From positions 1 to 64,000 of the forward strand of contig QWII01000043.1 of NCBI GenBank assembly GCA_021405325.1: a DNA stretch of 64,000 nt, given 5' to 3'. Made by a program: the position numbers and the translations under genes. Numbering within the stretch: position 1 is the stretch's first letter; each line of letters begins with the position of its first letter. The DNA is from Caldilinea sp. CFX5. Lineage in GTDB: Bacteria > Chloroflexota > Anaerolineae > Caldilineales > Caldilineaceae. Shown one piece after another: positions 40,335-49,128 of the stretch. The notes beneath the pieces are model-generated. The model had not been told where the DNA came from. It made no database searches and worked only from the letters and a program-made list of their open reading frames with translations.

Positions 40335-41390
40335 ATGACGATGTTAGCATCCTTGAACGGAAAACATAGCAAGCCATCGCAAACCTCTATGCAGGAATTA
40401 TACCAACGGTTGCAGCAAGCCGGTTTCAACCATGCATTTGTACAGGATTATTTATTGCCTACTTGGTGGGACGATAGCCTAGGCGAAAATCCGACGATGC
40501 GAGCGGTGGCGGAAGTCGGGATTGCCCGCATGATTGGCGTCTCTATTCATGCCTTGCATACACCGGGAACACCATTGCACTTGGCGCCCAATCACGAATT
40601 TCGCCTCAAACGCAACAAGGGGGTCACGGTCCCAGAATTGTTGCCGGCGATTGCCCTTGCCCAATCAGCGGCCCATATTCTGGCAGAAACGATCGAGGAT
40701 TTGCCGCCTTTTGTGACTGGCGCGCACGCACTGACTGTGCGCGAGGAGATTTTGGCGCAACACGCCACTGTTGACCTAAATGGACTATTAGCGTGGGCGT
40801 GGACGCATGGGATTATTGTCGTTCACCTTTGCCGCTTGCCCATGCACGCTAAAAAATTTAGCGGCATCGCCCTCTTTCATGCGACGCGCCCAGTCATTGT
40901 GTTAGCCGACGGTCGAGATAGCCCACCGTGGTTAGCCTTTCATCTGGCGCATGAACTTGGTCACATTTTGCTAGGGCATGTACAACCCGGGCAGCTATTG
41001 CTGGATGACAATATTGACCGCCGACAACGGCTGCTGGATGCCGTCGAAGATCTGGCCTTTGAACGCATTGAAGCAGAAGCTAATGTCTTTGCTATGACCT
41101 TATTGACTGCGCAACCAGAGATGCGCTTTGCCATGCAGCGCGATCTCAATGGCGAAAAGTTAGCATCCTGCGTACAGCAGCGAGCCGGCCAAAGCCGGAT
41201 TGATGCCGGCACGTTGGCCTTACTCTATGGCTATAGCGCAGGACGGATGGGGGTCGCCCAAAACGCATTGAAACGACTAGGCCGCTTACATGGCGCCCAT
41301 GAATTGATTGCCGAGATGCTGAAGCGTCACCTGGCGGAAGAGTTGCCCGAATCGCTTTCCGCCCTTCTCCCACTCATCAACTGTAGATAG
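40335..41390 (+). CDS. ImmA/IrrE family metallopeptidase
   Basis: 351 residues. The zinc site is HELGH near residue 206 with the downstream Glu in ERIEAEANVFA near 246. The N-terminal region contains LPTWWDD near residue 46, which I recall from a class of ImmA/IrrE proteins with a helical N-terminal domain. Such peptidases cleave a repressor or act as antitoxin-like partners. A textbook AAAGGAGG precedes the ATG. The PIN-like gene follows after eight bases, so the two form one unit. Confidence 0.87.
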   Translation: MTMLASLNGKHSKPSQTSMQELYQRLQQAGFNHAFVQDYLLPTWWDDSLGENPTMRAVAEVGIARMIGVSIHALHTPGTPLHLAPNHEFRLKRNKGVTVPELLPAIALAQSAAHILAETIEDLPPFVTGAHALTVREEILAQHATVDLNGLLAWAWTHGIIVVHLCRLPMHAKKFSGIALFHATRPVIVLADGRDSPPWLAFHLAHELGHILLGHVQPGQLLLDDNIDRRQRLLDAVEDLAFERIEAEANVFAMTLLTAQPEMRFAMQRDLNGEKLASCVQQRAGQSRIDAGTLALLYGYSAGRMGVAQNALKRLGRLHGAHELIAEMLKRHLAEELPESLSALLPLINCR

Positions 41391-41398
41391 CCAGCGGT

Positions 41399-42031
41399 AT
41401 GCCTCTGTCGCGCTTATTCATTGACAACGACATCTTTATTCTCGTAGCCGGTGCAGGCTTGCTCGAAGAAGCAGTGACAGCACTGGGTTTTACGTTTGCT
41501 GATGTCTACCGGCTGGAGGCGCTGCCCTTTGTTGTGAGCAGCGGCAAAAGACAGTCGCGTTTTCCGGTCGAGGTTGTGGAGAGCGTTCTTCAACAATGTC
41601 AACAGGTCAACGTTCTACGCGAGCGACCCAGTGATGCTCTTCTGCAGATGTTTGTCGCTACACCGGCTGTCGATGCTGGAGAAGCAGTGCTTTATGCACT
41701 TGTGGCCGAACAACCAAGCGCTTTCCTCACCTCTGGTGATAAACGAGCGATGCGGGCAATTGCACAGGAACCAACGTTATCTGCAATCCGTACAGCGGTG
41801 GCCGGACGCGTTATCTGCTTGGAAGCGTTGCTCCTCAAGTTGATTAAAGCGCGCAGTGTTGCCACGGTAGGGGCTGCATTGACGCCGGTACTCCCACTTA
41901 ATACCATGTTACGCGCTGTCTTCACCTCAAATTCTATTGCACAACCAACAGAATGTATACAGGCGCTAACCAGTTACCAACAGATGCTGCGCAAAGAAGT
42001 TGGCGCAAATTTTTTATGGCAAGATGATTAG
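41399..42031 (+). CDS. PIN-like nuclease, partner of the ImmA/IrrE peptidase
   Basis: 210 residues. The acidic set D9/D11 (FIDNDI), D92/E95 (DAGEAVLYAL) and D114 (LTSGDKRAM) matches the PIN active site (Asp, Glu, Asp) for a metal-dependent RNase. The C-terminal third (about 130-210) is helical and unlike classic VapC. With the peptidase gene upstream it resembles a toxin-antitoxin or defence pair; this functional reading is inference. Confidence 0.7.
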   Translation: MPLSRLFIDNDIFILVAGAGLLEEAVTALGFTFADVYRLEALPFVVSSGKRQSRFPVEVVESVLQQCQQVNVLRERPSDALLQMFVATPAVDAGEAVLYALVAEQPSAFLTSGDKRAMRAIAQEPTLSAIRTAVAGRVICLEALLLKLIKARSVATVGAALTPVLPLNTMLRAVFTSNSIAQPTECIQALTSYQQMLRKEVGANFLWQDD

Positions 42032-42042
42032 AATCTACCTGT

Positions 42043-43344
42043 CTACTGAGTCTGGATCGCCCCCGGATAGATCGACGCCCGGCTCAACAACCCTGCCATT
42101 CCATCAAAATCAAAGATGCGGCGGTTGTGTTGGGCCGGGTTGAGGCGACGGTAAAGCCGATTGGCGATCGGGGTCATCAAACTTTCCTCGCCATGCCCCC
42201 GCTGTTGCAGACCGGCGGTCGCCAGTTCGACGATGGTTTCGAGAAAACGGGGCGCCGGCTGGGGCGCGGCCAGCCCAAAGCGGATCGCCTGCTGGTGATA
42301 GGTGCGCATGATCGACCAGTAGTCGTCGCCCAATGTCCTTTGCACGTAAGTGTCGATGGCGTCCGCCGCTTCGATCAAGCCCACACTCAAGGTCATCGCC
42401 GCCATCTGTTCCGGCCACGGTTGTTGACAGGCCGGACGGATTTCAATGGTGCCGTAGGATGTGCGCAAGCGGGCGCTGTTCCAGATGTAGTGTTCATGAA
42501 ACAAAAAGGCGGGGAAGTCGGGGCCGTGTTCGCGCAGATAGTCGGTGAAGGGACGGCTGACCGGGATCACCTCGCCGCCGGCGCGGGCAATGAGGTAGGT
42601 GGATTGGGCGACGGTGTGGACATAATCGACAATGCTAGTGTAGGGCCGCGCCGGCATGCCGTGACGATGTTCGTTGGCGTGGATGTTGGCCATGCGCCCT
42701 TCGCGGCTGCTGCAAAAGCGGCTCAACCGTCCGCTGTGTACGGGTGAATTGCCGCAGAGCGCAATCAACACCGGCGCCATCAGGTTGCCGAAGTTGAGCA
42801 GCTTGACCATTTCCGCGCGACCAATCGCCACATGACATTGGTCGCTGGCCGTGACCGTATACCAGAGCCATTCGGCGCCCATCGCCCGGTAAAGGCTTTG
42901 GTAGCGCTGTTTGGGCGCCATGATCGCCAGCGTCGGCGGCGTCACCGGCTGGATGCCGTACCCCAACACCAGCCAATCCAAGCGCGCCGCCAGCCGCACA
43001 ATCGGCAAGACCGCCGCCACCATAATCGCTTGCACTTCAAAGAGCGTATGACAAGGGCGCGTGTTGACCTCAATGGTGCCGACGCCCACCTCTAGTGCAT
43101 ATTTGTAATCCTCGCCATCAACGCCGACAATCAGGCGCTTGTTGCCGCTGTCATAGTGGGCCGTTAGCCCTTGGGTGGCGCGCAATTGCTCCAACAGACG
43201 ACGCGCATCCGCTGCTTCCCCTGTTGCCTTGACCACCGGATATTCGGCTTCGCGACCGATAGTGCGTTGCGACGGCGTCTCCACCGGAAACGCCGCCATA
43301 AACTGGTTGGCTAGCGCAGCAACGACCTCATCCAGATCATACAT
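42043..43344 (-). CDS. Glutamate-cysteine ligase family protein (GCS2 type)
   Basis: About 433 residues. Motifs of the GCS2/plant-type ligase fold: IGREAEYPVV near residue 29, LEVGVGTIEVNT, ASDQCHVAIG (a metal/ATP-site region) and SYGTIEIRPACQQPW. Glutamate-cysteine ligase makes gamma-glutamylcysteine for glutathione or ergothioneine-like thiols; homologues with other amino acids exist, so substrate is open. The ATG at 43344 follows GGAGG. Its stop TAG is in a GTAGACAGGTAG word shared with the carB and HD gene ends. The HAD gene lies directly upstream in the same direction. Confidence 0.82.
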   Translation of the reverse strand: MYDLDEVVAALANQFMAAFPVETPSQRTIGREAEYPVVKATGEAADARRLLEQLRATQGLTAHYDSGNKRLIVGVDGEDYKYALEVGVGTIEVNTRPCHTLFEVQAIMVAAVLPIVRLAARLDWLVLGYGIQPVTPPTLAIMAPKQRYQSLYRAMGAEWLWYTVTASDQCHVAIGRAEMVKLLNFGNLMAPVLIALCGNSPVHSGRLSRFCSSREGRMANIHANEHRHGMPARPYTSIVDYVHTVAQSTYLIARAGGEVIPVSRPFTDYLREHGPDFPAFLFHEHYIWNSARLRTSYGTIEIRPACQQPWPEQMAAMTLSVGLIEAADAIDTYVQRTLGDDYWSIMRTYHQQAIRFGLAAPQPAPRFLETIVELATAGLQQRGHGEESLMTPIANRLYRRLNPAQHNRRIFDFDGMAGLLSRASIYPGAIQTQ

Positions 43345-43363
43345 GCAACCTCCCACCCTTCCT

Positions 43364-44134
43364 TCAATCCAACCGGCCAACAAGCCGCGGCAGATCGCGC
43401 AATGTCCGACAGACCGCATGGGCGCGTGTATGTTGGCTGCCGCGATCAACGATGCCCGTGAAAAGAATCGCTTTCATCCCAATCGATAACGGCCCCGCTA
43501 CATCGTTGCTCTCCCGGTCGCCGACATGGACAATCTCGGTGGGCACCACATCCAGCCCAATGGCCGCCTGGCGAAAGACTGCGGTTGCCGGCTTGGAGGC
43601 GCGCATTTCATCGGAGAAGACCAGGTAGCTGAAGTAGGGCAAAATGCCCTGGCGGTCGAGTAAATGCCGGAGTCCGCGCCCGTGGGTGTGAATGGTGTCA
43701 GAAACAATGCCCAGCTTATATTCGCGCGCCAGCAATTCCAGTGTATAATGAAGGCCAGGGACAAAATCGGGCGGAATGCGTACTTCCATCGTCTCGATCT
43801 CGCGCACCAACGCGTCGATCTCGCGCACGAGGCCGGCATAGTGACCCGGTTTGGGCGAGATCCCCAGGTGTTCGTAGGCGTAGTAAATGCGGGTGGTGAC
43901 GCCGGGAGTGTTATGATTGGTGTGCCACTCTTCGCGAAAGCGTTGGTTGGCGACATCGTAAGCGGCCATCGCCTGCTCAGCCTTGATATGCGGATAGAGA
44001 GCGCCCATCCGCTCGGCAAAAAGCTGCTTGCGCGCCAATGGTTTACTCGGCAACCCCAACGCGGCCCGCTTGGGTTCATCCGAATCATCAATCGCCAAGG
44101 TATCCCAAAAGTCAAACGTAATCGCCCGAATCAT
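43364..44134 (-). CDS. HAD family hydrolase
   Basis: About 257 residues. Haloacid-dehalogenase motifs: I DFWDTL near residue 8, II VSDTIHTHG (Ser/Thr), III SKPATAVFRQA (Lys) and IV VGDRESNDVAG. The cap domain (about 20-110) is helical, class C1. Acts on a small phosphorylated substrate that cannot be named. Start is uncertain: ATG codons at 44134 and 44146 are in frame and no Shine-Dalgarno helps. Operon with the ligase gene 19 bases downstream. Confidence 0.85.
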   Translation of the reverse strand: MIRAITFDFWDTLAIDDSDEPKRAALGLPSKPLARKQLFAERMGALYPHIKAEQAMAAYDVANQRFREEWHTNHNTPGVTTRIYYAYEHLGISPKPGHYAGLVREIDALVREIETMEVRIPPDFVPGLHYTLELLAREYKLGIVSDTIHTHGRGLRHLLDRQGILPYFSYLVFSDEMRASKPATAVFRQAAIGLDVVPTEIVHVGDRESNDVAGPLSIGMKAILFTGIVDRGSQHTRAHAVCRTLRDLPRLVGRLD

Positions 44135-44178
44135 AGGAGTAATCATAGCATAGGTGGGTGACGGCAGCAAAGGTTAAG

Positions 44179-44226
44179 GGGAGACAGGGAGACAGAAGAC
44201 TAGAAGACAAGAAGACAAGAAGATAG
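44179..44226. repeat. Six-unit GAAGACAA octamer array
   Basis: GGGAGACA, GGGAGACA, GAAGACTA, GAAGACAA, GAAGACAA, GAAGATAG without interruption, in the divergent gap just before rsmA. No inverted partner is nearby; the complementary strand form is at 62177-62216. Confidence 0.92.
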
Positions 44227-44261
44227 AAGGCAGAGACAAGGTGAGGGTTGAGTTGGGGAAG

Positions 44262-45134
44262 ATGATAGAGACAAAAGAGTTGCTGCGGCGCTATGGGGTG
44301 AATCCGAAGCAGTCGTTGGCGCAGAATTTTTTGATGGAGGCAACGCATCTGGCGCGCATTGCGGACGCGGCCGCGTTGACGGCGACAGATACGGTCTTGG
44401 AGATTGGGCCGGGCTTGGGCGCGTTGACCCAATATCTGGCCGCACAGGCCGGACAGGTGATTGCGGTTGAACTGGATAACCGGTTGATCGAACTCCTACG
44501 CGCCCATTTTGCCGATCAGCCCCAGGTGCAGATTGTTCACGGCGACATCCTAACCCTTGACCCATGTGCGCTAGTTCCCCCGCATGAAGCGGCGCCCTCA
44601 AACCTGCTTTCTCCCCCTTATAAGGTTGTGGCAAATCTGCCGTATTACATCACCAGTGCAGTCTTGCGTCATCTCTTAGAAGGCCATTGCCGACCAACAC
44701 AGATTGTGGTGTTAGTGCAAAAAGAGGTGGCCGAGCGGATTTGCGCCCAACCGGGTGATCTGTCGCTATTGGCGGTGAGCGTGCAATTTTACGCCGAACC
44801 GACCCTGGTGCATCGTGTCCCCGCCGGCGCTTTTTACCCGCCGCCCAAGGTGGATAGCGCCGTTTTGCACCTGGCGGTGCGACCTGAACCCGCCGTTCCC
44901 GATGTCAACCCTGCTCACTTCTTCCGGGTTGTGCGCGCCGGTTTTAGTCAGAAGCGCAAACAGTTGGGCAATACCCTGAGCGGCGGCCTTCACCTGCCCA
45001 AGGCCGAGCTAACCGCCACGCTTAACAAGCTCGGCATCGACCCCACCCGTCGCGCCGAAACCCTGACCCTGGCCGAGTGGGGCGTCCTCACCCGTGCTTT
45101 ACTCGTACCGACCAACGTGATTCGTGATTCGTAA
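44262..45134 (+). CDS. rsmA: 16S rRNA (adenine1518-N6/adenine1519-N6) dimethyltransferase
   Basis: Dimethylates two adjacent adenines of helix 45 in 16S rRNA. About 290 residues: NFL entry motif QSLAQNFLMEATHLARI, SAM site LEIGPGLGALTQYLA, acidic VELDNRLIELL, catalytic NLPYYI and the PPPKVDSAVL segment. The ATG at 44262 gives the usual start; a GTG at 44241 is possible. Odd: the last five residues (VIRDS) and the stop are encoded by GTGATTC heptamers of the following element. A short insertion (CALVPPHEAAPSNLLSPP) precedes YKVVANLPYY. Confidence 0.94.
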   Translation: MIETKELLRRYGVNPKQSLAQNFLMEATHLARIADAAALTATDTVLEIGPGLGALTQYLAAQAGQVIAVELDNRLIELLRAHFADQPQVQIVHGDILTLDPCALVPPHEAAPSNLLSPPYKVVANLPYYITSAVLRHLLEGHCRPTQIVVLVQKEVAERICAQPGDLSLLAVSVQFYAEPTLVHRVPAGAFYPPPKVDSAVLHLAVRPEPAVPDVNPAHFFRVVRAGFSQKRKQLGNTLSGGLHLPKAELTATLNKLGIDPTRRAETLTLAEWGVLTRALLVPTNVIRDS

Positions 45135-45197
45135 TTCGTGATTCGTGCTTTACGTCAGGATAGCGCCTAAAATCACGCAACACGAATCACGAATCAC
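45117..45197. repeat. GTGATTC heptamer hairpin entering the rsmA coding end
   Basis: Left words GTGATTC, GTGATTC, GTAATTC, GTGATTC (45117-45144); right words GAATCAC at 45184-45190 and 45191-45197 plus AATCACGCAACAC. The rsmA stop (45132-45134) is in the third word. Confidence 0.92.
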
Positions 45198-45293
45198 GCC
45201 CCAAGTAACTCGTTCGTAACCCCACCTTGCTACAGTATCACAAGATTCAGTGTCGGTTCAGCCCAGTCACCAGAAACAGAGAAGGAACGTCTA

Positions 45294-46112
45294 ATGATGC
45301 TTGAATCATTGGAGGCCGTCAGCGCGCCACTATTAACACGTCATCCTCACGGTCGCCTTCAAGAAAAAGTTGCCATTATCACCGGGGGCGCCCGCGGCAT
45401 TGGCGCGACCACCGCGCTCACCTTTGCTCGCGAAGGCGCCAAAGTTGTCATTTGTGATGTGAATGAAGAGCTTGGTCTGGAAGTCGCCACCACGATCAAC
45501 AATGCGTTGGGTAACGGCCTGCCGGCGGCGATCTTTTTGCCGGTCAATGTCGTTGATGCCGCCAGTGTCGGCCGAATGGTGCAGCAAGCCGTGGCCCAGT
45601 TTGGCCATGTCGATATTTTGGTCAACAATGCCGGCGTCACTCGTGATGCCCAACTCAAAAAGATGACTGACGAAGAGTTCAACTTTGTCATCGACATCAA
45701 TTTGAAGGGCGTGTTCAACTGTGGCCGAGCCGCCGCCAACCAGATGTTGGAGCAGGGCAGGGGGGGCGTCATTCTCAACGCGGCCAGCATCGTCGGTCTC
45801 GACGGCAACTTTGGCCAGACCAACTACGCCGCCACCAAAGCCGCCGTCGTCGGCATGACCAAAGTTTGGGCGCGCGAACTGGGGCCGAAGGGGATTCGGG
45901 TCAACGCCGTCGCCCCCGGTTTTATTGAAACGCCCATGACCGCCAAAATGCCGGAAAAGGTCTATCAGATGATGGTGGACAAAACCCCGCTTCGCCGCGC
46001 CGGTCAGGCCCAGGATGTGGCCAATGCCTATCTCTGGTTAGCCAGCGACGAGGCCAGCTTTGTCAACGGGGTGGTTCTACGTATCGACGGCGGGATTGTG
46101 ATTGGGACGTAA
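45294..46112 (+). CDS. Short-chain dehydrogenase/reductase, FabG-like
   Basis: 272 residues. Classical SDR with GGARGIG cofactor motif near residue 31, NNAG, catalytic Ser in LNAASIVG and YAATK (Tyr/Lys), ending in GVVLRIDGGIVIGT. The closest type is 3-oxoacyl-[ACP] reductase FabG, but the ~22-residue N-terminal extension and lack of fatty-acid neighbours leave the substrate open. AGAAGGAAC precedes the ATG. It converges on the second FAD oxidoreductase. Confidence 0.88.
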   Translation: MMLESLEAVSAPLLTRHPHGRLQEKVAIITGGARGIGATTALTFAREGAKVVICDVNEELGLEVATTINNALGNGLPAAIFLPVNVVDAASVGRMVQQAVAQFGHVDILVNNAGVTRDAQLKKMTDEEFNFVIDINLKGVFNCGRAAANQMLEQGRGGVILNAASIVGLDGNFGQTNYAATKAAVVGMTKVWARELGPKGIRVNAVAPGFIETPMTAKMPEKVYQMMVDKTPLRRAGQAQDVANAYLWLASDEASFVNGVVLRIDGGIVIGT

Positions 46113-46132
46113 GCTTTACGACTGAAATGCCT

Positions 46133-47374
46133 TCAGCACTTCATGGTACCACGAACTAACTCGCGATTCTGCCAATCGACATTGTCATCGGCATAGACCA
46201 AGCGAAACGCATTGGCATCGAGTTCACTACGCCATTCATTGTGGATTACCATTGCCGCCGCCACCTTGCCGATGCCATCGGCAGCCTGGGCGGAGGTGCC
46301 GTTGCCACCGATGGCGGCATAGATACGACCGGGCGTGACAATGTCGATATAGGGCTTGGCATGAACCGTGCGGGTGATGACACAGCGGTTGGTATGCCAG
46401 TGTACGGCTTGCAGACCAGGCAATAGATCACAAACCGTGTCGCGCATGACATTCAACATCACGTCGCTGTTGCCGGTGCGATACCAGGCATTGATCTCAT
46501 CCAGCGTCTCGACATAGCGGTCGGCGGTGGTGTTGGCGCCCATCTTCACGTAATATTTGCCGTTGGGGTATTGCACCGGCGGGAACATGTAGAGATCAGC
46601 CAGGTGGTCGGATTCGATGTGGTAGCTGAGGGTCGGCAGGTCGCGCAGCCGTTCCACTTCACGCGACGGCACTTCACCCATGACCACATATTCAATCTTT
46701 AGGCGCAGCGCCAGCGGACGGGGGAAGAGGTCAAAGCAGTTGGTAAAGGCGCCGGTGGCAATCAGCACCCGCTGGGCTTGATAGACGCCCCCTTCTTGCG
46801 TGCGCACCGCAACATGGTCGCCCTTGTCCGTCACCGTGGCGGCGATTTCACGGATCAGGGTCGCCCCGTTCTGTTGGGCGGCGGCCAACTCACCGGCCAG
46901 TAACTTGCGCGGGTTGAGATAACCGGCGGGCGCTTTTTCCCAGAGTACGCTGCAATGGGCCGGGAAGCGCAGAAAGGGCAAGGCCGCCTGTTGCGCCGGT
47001 TGATCCAGCAATTCATAAGAGGCGCCGTAGAGCGCCGCATGAGCATCCGCCTGCGCCAACAATTCCGCCGACGGCCGTTCCGGCGTGACCGAGAGACAGC
47101 CAACCGCTTTGTAGATCGGCTCGCCCAGCGCCGCTTCCAACACCGGCATTTGGCTTAACGTCGTGTGGGAAAAGGTCGCCCAGATCGCCTCTCGTTTGAT
47201 GATCTGGCTGATAATGCGCGCCTGGTCATAGTGCGCGCCATAGATGCCCGTGTGGGTTTCATGGTTCACCGGCTCATCCGGCCCGATGACCGCCACATTG
47301 CGTGAAGCCTGGCTCAGATAGCGCGTAGCGGCTGCGCCCATCAAGCCTTTGCCGACGACAAGAAAATCATACAT
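46133..47374 (-). CDS. FAD-dependent oxidoreductase (DAO family, N-methyl amino acid oxidase-like)
   Basis: 413 residues. N-terminal FLVVGKGLMGAAATRYLSQ is the FAD Rossmann motif, followed by VAVIGPDEP, and the C-terminal GRIYAAIGGNGTSAQAADGIG is the second flavin contact. It resembles monomeric sarcosine/N-methyl-tryptophan oxidases. Only distantly similar to the protein at 754-1962. A 15-bp hairpin separates it from the DtxR-family gene upstream. Confidence 0.85.
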   Translation of the reverse strand: MYDFLVVGKGLMGAAATRYLSQASRNVAVIGPDEPVNHETHTGIYGAHYDQARIISQIIKREAIWATFSHTTLSQMPVLEAALGEPIYKAVGCLSVTPERPSAELLAQADAHAALYGASYELLDQPAQQAALPFLRFPAHCSVLWEKAPAGYLNPRKLLAGELAAAQQNGATLIREIAATVTDKGDHVAVRTQEGGVYQAQRVLIATGAFTNCFDLFPRPLALRLKIEYVVMGEVPSREVERLRDLPTLSYHIESDHLADLYMFPPVQYPNGKYYVKMGANTTADRYVETLDEINAWYRTGNSDVMLNVMRDTVCDLLPGLQAVHWHTNRCVITRTVHAKPYIDIVTPGRIYAAIGGNGTSAQAADGIGKVAAAMVIHNEWRSELDANAFRLVYADDNVDWQNRELVRGTMKC

Positions 47375-47447
47375 GGTGGGTTACTCGCTTTGGTTATGAG
47401 AGAGATAGAGCGATACAGAGATTATGTTGAAGTCAAAATGTTTTTGA

Positions 47448-47480
47448 ACACCTGTCAGGTTTTGGAAACCTGACAGGTGT
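47448..47480. repeat. Perfect 15-bp hairpin, ACCTGTCAGGTTT family
   Basis: Arms 47448-47462 and 47466-47480, loop TGG. The central 29 bases equal those at 14603-14631 except for one loop base. Confidence 0.95.
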
Positions 47481-47523
47481 GGCGGGTCGAAACCTCACAC
47501 TTTCTGTAGATGAGCGAATGTTT

Positions 47524-48210
47524 TTACACCGGCGCGACTACCAGCAATTCGGCCATATCATGCGCCAGGGCGTGGTGATCGCCGTTGACATCAATGAGCA
47601 GGGGACCGGCAAAGGGGGCGCGTTTGAGCAGGGTGACGGTAGCGTTGGGGTACAGTCCCATTGACCCCAGATAGTTAAGCCGGTCAGGATCCTGGACAAG
47701 GACGCGCACCAGGCGGTGGGGCTGGTTCAGCTCGGCGGCACTGAGCGGCACGCCGGTAATGGTTTCGACATGCCCATCTTTGCTGGGAATTGGGTCGCCG
47801 TGGGGATCGATGGTTGGGTTGCCCAAGGCGGCGGCAATCGCATCTTCCAACGCTTCACTAATCACATGCTCCAGCCGGTCGGCCTCGGCGTGGATCTGAT
47901 CCCAGGGCAGATTGAGCTTCTGGTGCAAGTAAAGCTCCAGCAGCCGATGGTGGCGCAAGACCTCCAACGCCACCTGGCGCCCGGCTTCGGTGAGCGTGAT
48001 GCTCTGGTACGGTTCATACTCGACCAATGCCAACTCGGCCAGCTTTTTCACCATGTTGGTGGTCGAGGCCGGCGACACTTCCAACACATTGGCGAGCGCC
48101 GAATTATTCACCTTCTGCCCCTCGGCCATCAGTAAATAGATCGCCTTCAGATAATCCTCATGGGCCGAGGTCAGAATTTTTTTGCTTTCCACAGTAGCAC
48201 TTTTAGTCAT
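47524..48210 (-). CDS. DtxR/MntR family metal-dependent regulator
   Basis: 228 residues with all three domains of the long DtxR type: winged helix (SAHEDYLKAIYLLMAEGQKVNNSALANVLEVSPASTTNMVKKL), dimerisation/metal domain (HHRLLELYLHQKLNLPWDQIHAEADRLEHVIS, LGNPTIDPHGDPIPS) and a C-terminal FeoA/SH3 domain. It should repress metal uptake genes when Mn or Fe is bound. The metal ABC importer 7 kb downstream is a plausible target; a TTTAG-N6-CTAAA site is found there, and CTAAATTT also occurs before this gene. Confidence 0.9.
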   Translation of the reverse strand: MTKSATVESKKILTSAHEDYLKAIYLLMAEGQKVNNSALANVLEVSPASTTNMVKKLAELALVEYEPYQSITLTEAGRQVALEVLRHHRLLELYLHQKLNLPWDQIHAEADRLEHVISEALEDAIAAALGNPTIDPHGDPIPSKDGHVETITGVPLSAAELNQPHRLVRVLVQDPDRLNYLGSMGLYPNATVTLLKRAPFAGPLLIDVNGDHHALAHDMAELLVVAPV

Positions 48211-48261
48211 GATTAAATTTTAGGGGCAAGCGCAATGACTGTCAAATTTAGCGCAGGCCGT

Positions 48262-48292
48262 AGTCTAGAGTCCAAAGTCCGGAGTCCGGACT
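48262..48292. repeat. AGTCCGG heptamer array
   Basis: AGTCTAG, AGTCCAA, AGTCCGG, AGTCCGG, ACT. It lies six bases beyond the stop of the minus-strand gene at 48298 and upstream of the DtxR-family gene. Confidence 0.85.
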
Positions 48293-48297
48293 TCCCC

Positions 48298-49005
48298 TCA
48301 CGTCCGCTGTTCAATGTCCTGGCAGATCTTTTCACAGAGGCTCAACAGCGTGGTCTTCCAGCGGTCGTGGAGGTGGAGCGGGTCGAGCCAGTTGAAGCGT
48401 AGCGGTTCAGCGGGAATCTTGGTCAGATCGACCTGGGCTTCATCTAACATGCGCAGGTGCATCTCCCGGCTGGAATAGGGGCCGAATTGTTCATGGGAGA
48501 TGTAGAGCGGCGGCACCCGGTAGGGGATCTCGTTGCACCAGCGCAAAATTTCGTTAAAGGTCAGGCGCATGGCATGGTAGCGCCGATGGACATTGGGGGC
48601 GACGGTGACTAGTTGATGCCAGAAGGCGCCATTGCCAAAACTCCGTTCTTGGGATTGGATGGGCAATTCATAGAGAATTGACAATCCGACAGCAGCGCTC
48701 TCTAACAGGGCGCGGGCGGCGCCCAAGTAGCCGATAAAGAAGGAGCGGGTGAGAATGGCCGCTTTGACATCGCTGCCTTGCTCCAGTCCATGCCGTTTGC
48801 GCGCATCTTCGATCAAAAAAGCGTACATCTCCACATCGGCGATGCGCGCACAGACGCTTTCCGCAATGATCACACTGGGGTGCGGGTTGCTCGATTGAAT
48901 GACACCCAGGCGATAATCAAAGTGGTCATCCAACTTGAGAAAACAGTTGGGGACCGGCTGTTCGGACAATTTATAGGCAGTGCGTTCGTAGAAGCGCGTT
49001 TTCAT
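48298..49005 (-). CDS. Hypothetical protein
   Basis: 235 residues, soluble, rich in His, Tyr and Arg. The central part (TRSFFIGYLGAARALLESAAVGLSILYELP) is a mildly hydrophobic helix pair; other regions are helical (FNEILRWCNEIPYRVPP). No family recognised. It lies upstream of the DtxR-family gene in the same direction; the two are separated by the heptamer array. Confidence 0.65.
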   Translation of the reverse strand: MKTRFYERTAYKLSEQPVPNCFLKLDDHFDYRLGVIQSSNPHPSVIIAESVCARIADVEMYAFLIEDARKRHGLEQGSDVKAAILTRSFFIGYLGAARALLESAAVGLSILYELPIQSQERSFGNGAFWHQLVTVAPNVHRRYHAMRLTFNEILRWCNEIPYRVPPLYISHEQFGPYSSREMHLRMLDEAQVDLTKIPAEPLRFNWLDPLHLHDRWKTTLLSLCEKICQDIEQRT

Positions 49006-49024
49006 CGTAGCTCGACTTCCTACC

Positions 49025-49128
49025 GTAGGAAAGACTTATGAAGGTTGCTTTTTTGTCATTAGCTCGTCGGGGCGTACCCGGCGAGTGATCACGGATCTAT
49101 TTTTACAACGTTTACAAGTCTTTACTCC
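49025..49128. repeat. AGTAAAGACT inverted repeat, copy 1
   Basis: Left GTAGGAAAGACTTATGAA (49025-49042) and right CAACGTTTACAAGTCTTTACTC (49106-49127) are related by inversion. The right part encodes the end and stop of the SpoIIM-like gene. The same pattern, about 28 of 37 bases in the right arm, occurs at 56175-56292. Confidence 0.75.

Noticed and set aside
42127..42747. Long open frame antisense to the glutamate-cysteine ligase gene
   Set aside because: Shadow of the codon bias in the real gene; no start signal, no family motif, His/Arg/Gly-rich composition typical of antisense translation.
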